From NCBI RefSeq assembly GCF_008831285.2, contig NC_045143.1, forward strand, positions 16,218,464 to 16,282,463: a DNA stretch of 64,000 bases. Reading direction: 5' to 3'. The translations under genes and the position numbers were made by a program. How positions within the stretch are numbered: position 1 is the first letter of the stretch; each line of letters opens with the position of its first letter. The notes beneath the pieces are model-generated. The model saw nothing but the letters and a program-made list of their open reading frames with translations, was not told the origin of the DNA and ran no database searches. Below, piece by piece: positions 61,686 through 64,000 of the stretch. The DNA is from Nymphaea colorata (lineage: Eukaryota; Streptophyta; Magnoliopsida; Nymphaeales; Nymphaeaceae).

Positions 61686-61837
61686 TGGAGGGACGGAGAG
61701 AGAGGGAGGGGCGCGTGGCAAATCATGAAGGGAAGCGCATAAGAAATAACGAAGAACGGGGACTTTTAGCAGATCGGCTGATTTCAGCTAACCCACAATT
61801 GCCTCCTCCTTCGGAGCCTTCCCTTACTCGAGGAAGT

Positions 61838-61846
61838 GATATATAG
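61838..61846 (+). promoter_or_regulatory. TATA-like box of the alpha-CT gene
   Basis: GATATATAG lies about 65 bases before the ATG at 61908 and is followed by a CT- and GA-rich leader. Confidence 0.45.
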
Positions 61847-61907
61847 CCGCAGCCCTCCAGAGCTTCCACCTCACCACTCCCTCCAAGAAAGCGAGAGAGA
61901 GAGAGAG

Positions 61908-64000
61908 ATGTCTTCCTTGCCCCATTTTCCGGCGACGTCATCCGGCCGTCCCGCGTCGGATCTGCTGCGGAGTTCTTTCACTGATGGAATGCCCCTGAAA
62001 ACTTTAGGCCGCGCGTCGTTTTGGATCCGCCCGCGACGGCTGGAGCTCGGCGTTCTCTGCATGAAGAAGATGCGGAAGGTGAAGAAGCACGACTATCCCT
62101 GGCCGGATCCAAAGGACGTCGATCCGGACGTCAAGCGCGGGTTCACGACCTACCTCTCCGATTTCAAGCCGTTAGCTGAGAAGCCGAAGCCGGTGCCCCT
62201 GCCGTTCGAGAAGCCGCTGATGGATCTCGAGATGAAGATCACCGATGTGAGTCTCTTGACCCTTTTCCTGGAGAAACTTGGAAGTTCTGGTTGTTGTCTC
62301 GGGTGGATTTGCTGATAATAGGGGTCTTCTTCTTCTTATTTGTTCTCTGTGGTGAATTTCAGCTCCGTTAGCCCGCAATTGAAAGGATTAGCCCGACTTT
62401 TCTGGTCTGCATTTTGATTTTCGTCTCATTTTTAGTGCTTATATGGATTTTCATTTGTCAGCAATGACATTGTTGGGATCGGTCAACACGGATAGGGTTG
62501 CCTTTTTACTTTTTGGACTTTTGCTTATTCCTTTGTAAAATGTGGAGAAATTTACTCTCCGTTCGCTTTTCACCTAAAAACGTTGATTTCTGTTTTGCAC
62601 TTAAGTGCGTATTGGACTGGTGAACAAGTTCATGAAACGGAGCTTGTCAGGTTCAGGATTGCTTATTTTGACAAGGAGCTAAGCCAAGTTCAAGCCGATA
62701 AAGAGATGATGCCAAAAGAATTTGCTTCATAGTTCACTCAATGCCGAAAGTGGTAAAATTTGAACCCGATATTAATGAACTAACTTCTTTAGAAGAAAAT
62801 TTAATTATAGTCAAAATATATCTGTTAGTTAGTGGGCTTATACAAGTTAAGCTGTGCTCAACAGCTGTTGTTAATGCTACTCTTTCTGAATGACTCGAAA
62901 CAAACTCTTTACAACACGAAACAAGTTGAACTCTAAACATCGAGGTCTGTTTACCAGCCTAAATGCGTGCAAATTTAGCCTTGGTTGTTGCTGAAATTAA
63001 TGCTTGAGTTTTGCCAATGCTGCTTTATCTTTACATGATTATTTTTTGCTTCTCAATCACAGCTTTCCGACAAAGATAATATCTGTTTCGATCATTTGAA
63101 GAATACGAGATAAAGTTGGTAGGAACTGCGTCCACTTGTCTTAGTGCATCCGCTTAAGACCATCAAGTTTAAGTAAGTCAAGGGTTGGATATCTTGGGTG
63201 GCAGTTTAGTGAGGGGATTGCTTTGTCCCAGTTGTATGACCACAATGGAAAAGTCAAAAAAAGAAAAAAGGAGAGGAACTTTTGTGGAACAAAAATCATG
63301 AATAGTTGCCATACTAAATAAATCTTCAATGAGGTATACAGTGAGGAGCATGTGTTAGTAGAATGGGCATTTGCTCTGTTATGTCTGTCATGCTTTTGTC
63401 TCTAGATGTTTCTGTTGGTTGATGAAAAGCACGTTGTGAACATTTTCTTTTGTTTATGCTGTTTTGTTTTGGCTTTCCTGGCCTTCTTGCTTGTCTCGAT
63501 TCTTTTCCTTTCCTAAGTTCTAGTTGGAATCATCAAGGGAATGGTATAATGTGATGAAGCTACGGAGTCTTCACTCTGGAAATTCTAGCCTCAGTATCTT
63601 ACCAAGCTAGTGTGAAATTGTGAATAACCTAGAGATGGGAACTCCTTTAGGCCTGTGTCTTGTCGCTTTGAGGCTTCTACTTGCTTACTTGATTTTTGCT
63701 TTTACAATCCACAGGTAAAGAAGATGGCTGAAGAGACTGGCTTGGACTTCACTGATCAGATAAGTCTGTTGGAGAATAAGTACCAACAGGTGAACTCCTT
63801 TTCACATGTCGCAAGATAGTTTAACCGATTGAATTTGACATGCTTCAGTGCAAATTGAAATGAATTTTGTCACTAGAGTTTTCTAGAAAAATTCATGTTG
63901 AATTTTCATTGCAGGCTCTAAAAGATCTTTATACTCGTCTCACCCCTATTCAGCGACTGAGTATTGCTCGCCATCCTAATAGACCAACCTTTCTTGATCA
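61908..64000 (+). CDS. CAC3: Acetyl-CoA carboxylase carboxyltransferase alpha subunit, plastid (5' part)
   Basis: Nuclear-encoded alpha-CT subunit of the heteromeric plastid acetyl-CoA carboxylase, which makes malonyl-CoA for fatty-acid synthesis with plastid-encoded AccD. Three exons are seen: 61908-62246 (113 codons), 63715-63789 and 63915 to the window edge; the gene continues right. A Ser/Arg-rich transit peptide (MSSLPHFPATSSGRP...) is followed by KKHDYPWPDPKDVDPDVK, LSDFKPLAEKPKPVPLPFEK, ETGLDFTDQISLLENKY and ALKDLYTRLTPIQRLSIARH, then PNRPTFLDH, all typical of the plant AccA-like family. The carboxyltransferase core lies beyond the window. I chose ATG 61908 because upstream in-frame codons fall in the leader. 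Intron 1 is 1.5 kb. Confidence 0.95.

Noticed and set aside
1-64000. CRISPR arrays, operons, phage or plasmid features, tRNA or rRNA genes
   Set aside because: This is intron-bearing plant nuclear DNA. I saw no regularly spaced repeat array and no cloverleaf or rRNA sequence I could support by reading; a tRNA scan would be needed to exclude small RNA genes.

Overview
This is nuclear DNA from a flowering plant. The genes are long, with GT-AG introns that are AT-rich and of very uneven length. Several encoded proteins are plant-specific or plastid-targeted: an FtsH7/9-type protease, heteromeric acetyl-CoA carboxylase alpha-CT, cytosolic starch phosphorylase, a DYW pentatricopeptide protein, and SERRATE. 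Intergenic and intronic DNA carries decayed transposons. The sequence alone does not place the species. The proteins would fit a monocot, a magnoliid or an early-diverging angiosperm, but that is a guess.

Layout, left to right. Minus strand: the 5' end of an uncharacterised plant-conserved gene (two exons, 1677-3022; the rest is further left or not recognised). Plus strand: FTSH7/9-like plastid metalloprotease (13 exons, 5578-14272). A repeat-rich stretch (14.3-17.2 kb). Minus strand: SPC25, signal peptidase complex subunit 2 (5 exons, 17217-21748). Plus strand: SERRATE (12 exons, 23258-33213), whose second intron is swollen by a transposon and a tandem duplication. Minus strand: a single-exon DYW-class PPR gene (34253-36247), head-to-head with a plus-strand single-exon C2-domain gene (36527-37513). 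A gene-poor 6 kb. Plus strand: cytosolic alpha-glucan phosphorylase (15 exons, 43424-53204). Minus strand: an SR45a-like RS/RRM splicing factor (54337-58129). A LINE fossil with target-site duplication (59.5-61.2 kb). Plus strand: the first three exons of plastid ACCase alpha-CT (61908 to the window edge).

There is no operon-like logic; the neighbours work in separate compartments. FtsH and alpha-CT belong to the plastid, SPC25 to the ER translocon, phosphorylase to cytosolic glucan turnover, SERRATE and SR45a to nuclear RNA processing, and the PPR protein to organelle RNA editing. I assembled every multi-exon model by hand from splice-site signals, reading-frame continuity and remembered family sequence; every junction keeps frame.

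I did not find a convincing new biological system. The most interesting signals are about gene structure: a probable U12-type intron with AT-AA termini in SPC25, an intron with a GC donor in the phosphorylase gene, a decayed duplicate of the PPR gene's 3' end lying just downstream of it, and datable transposon insertions.
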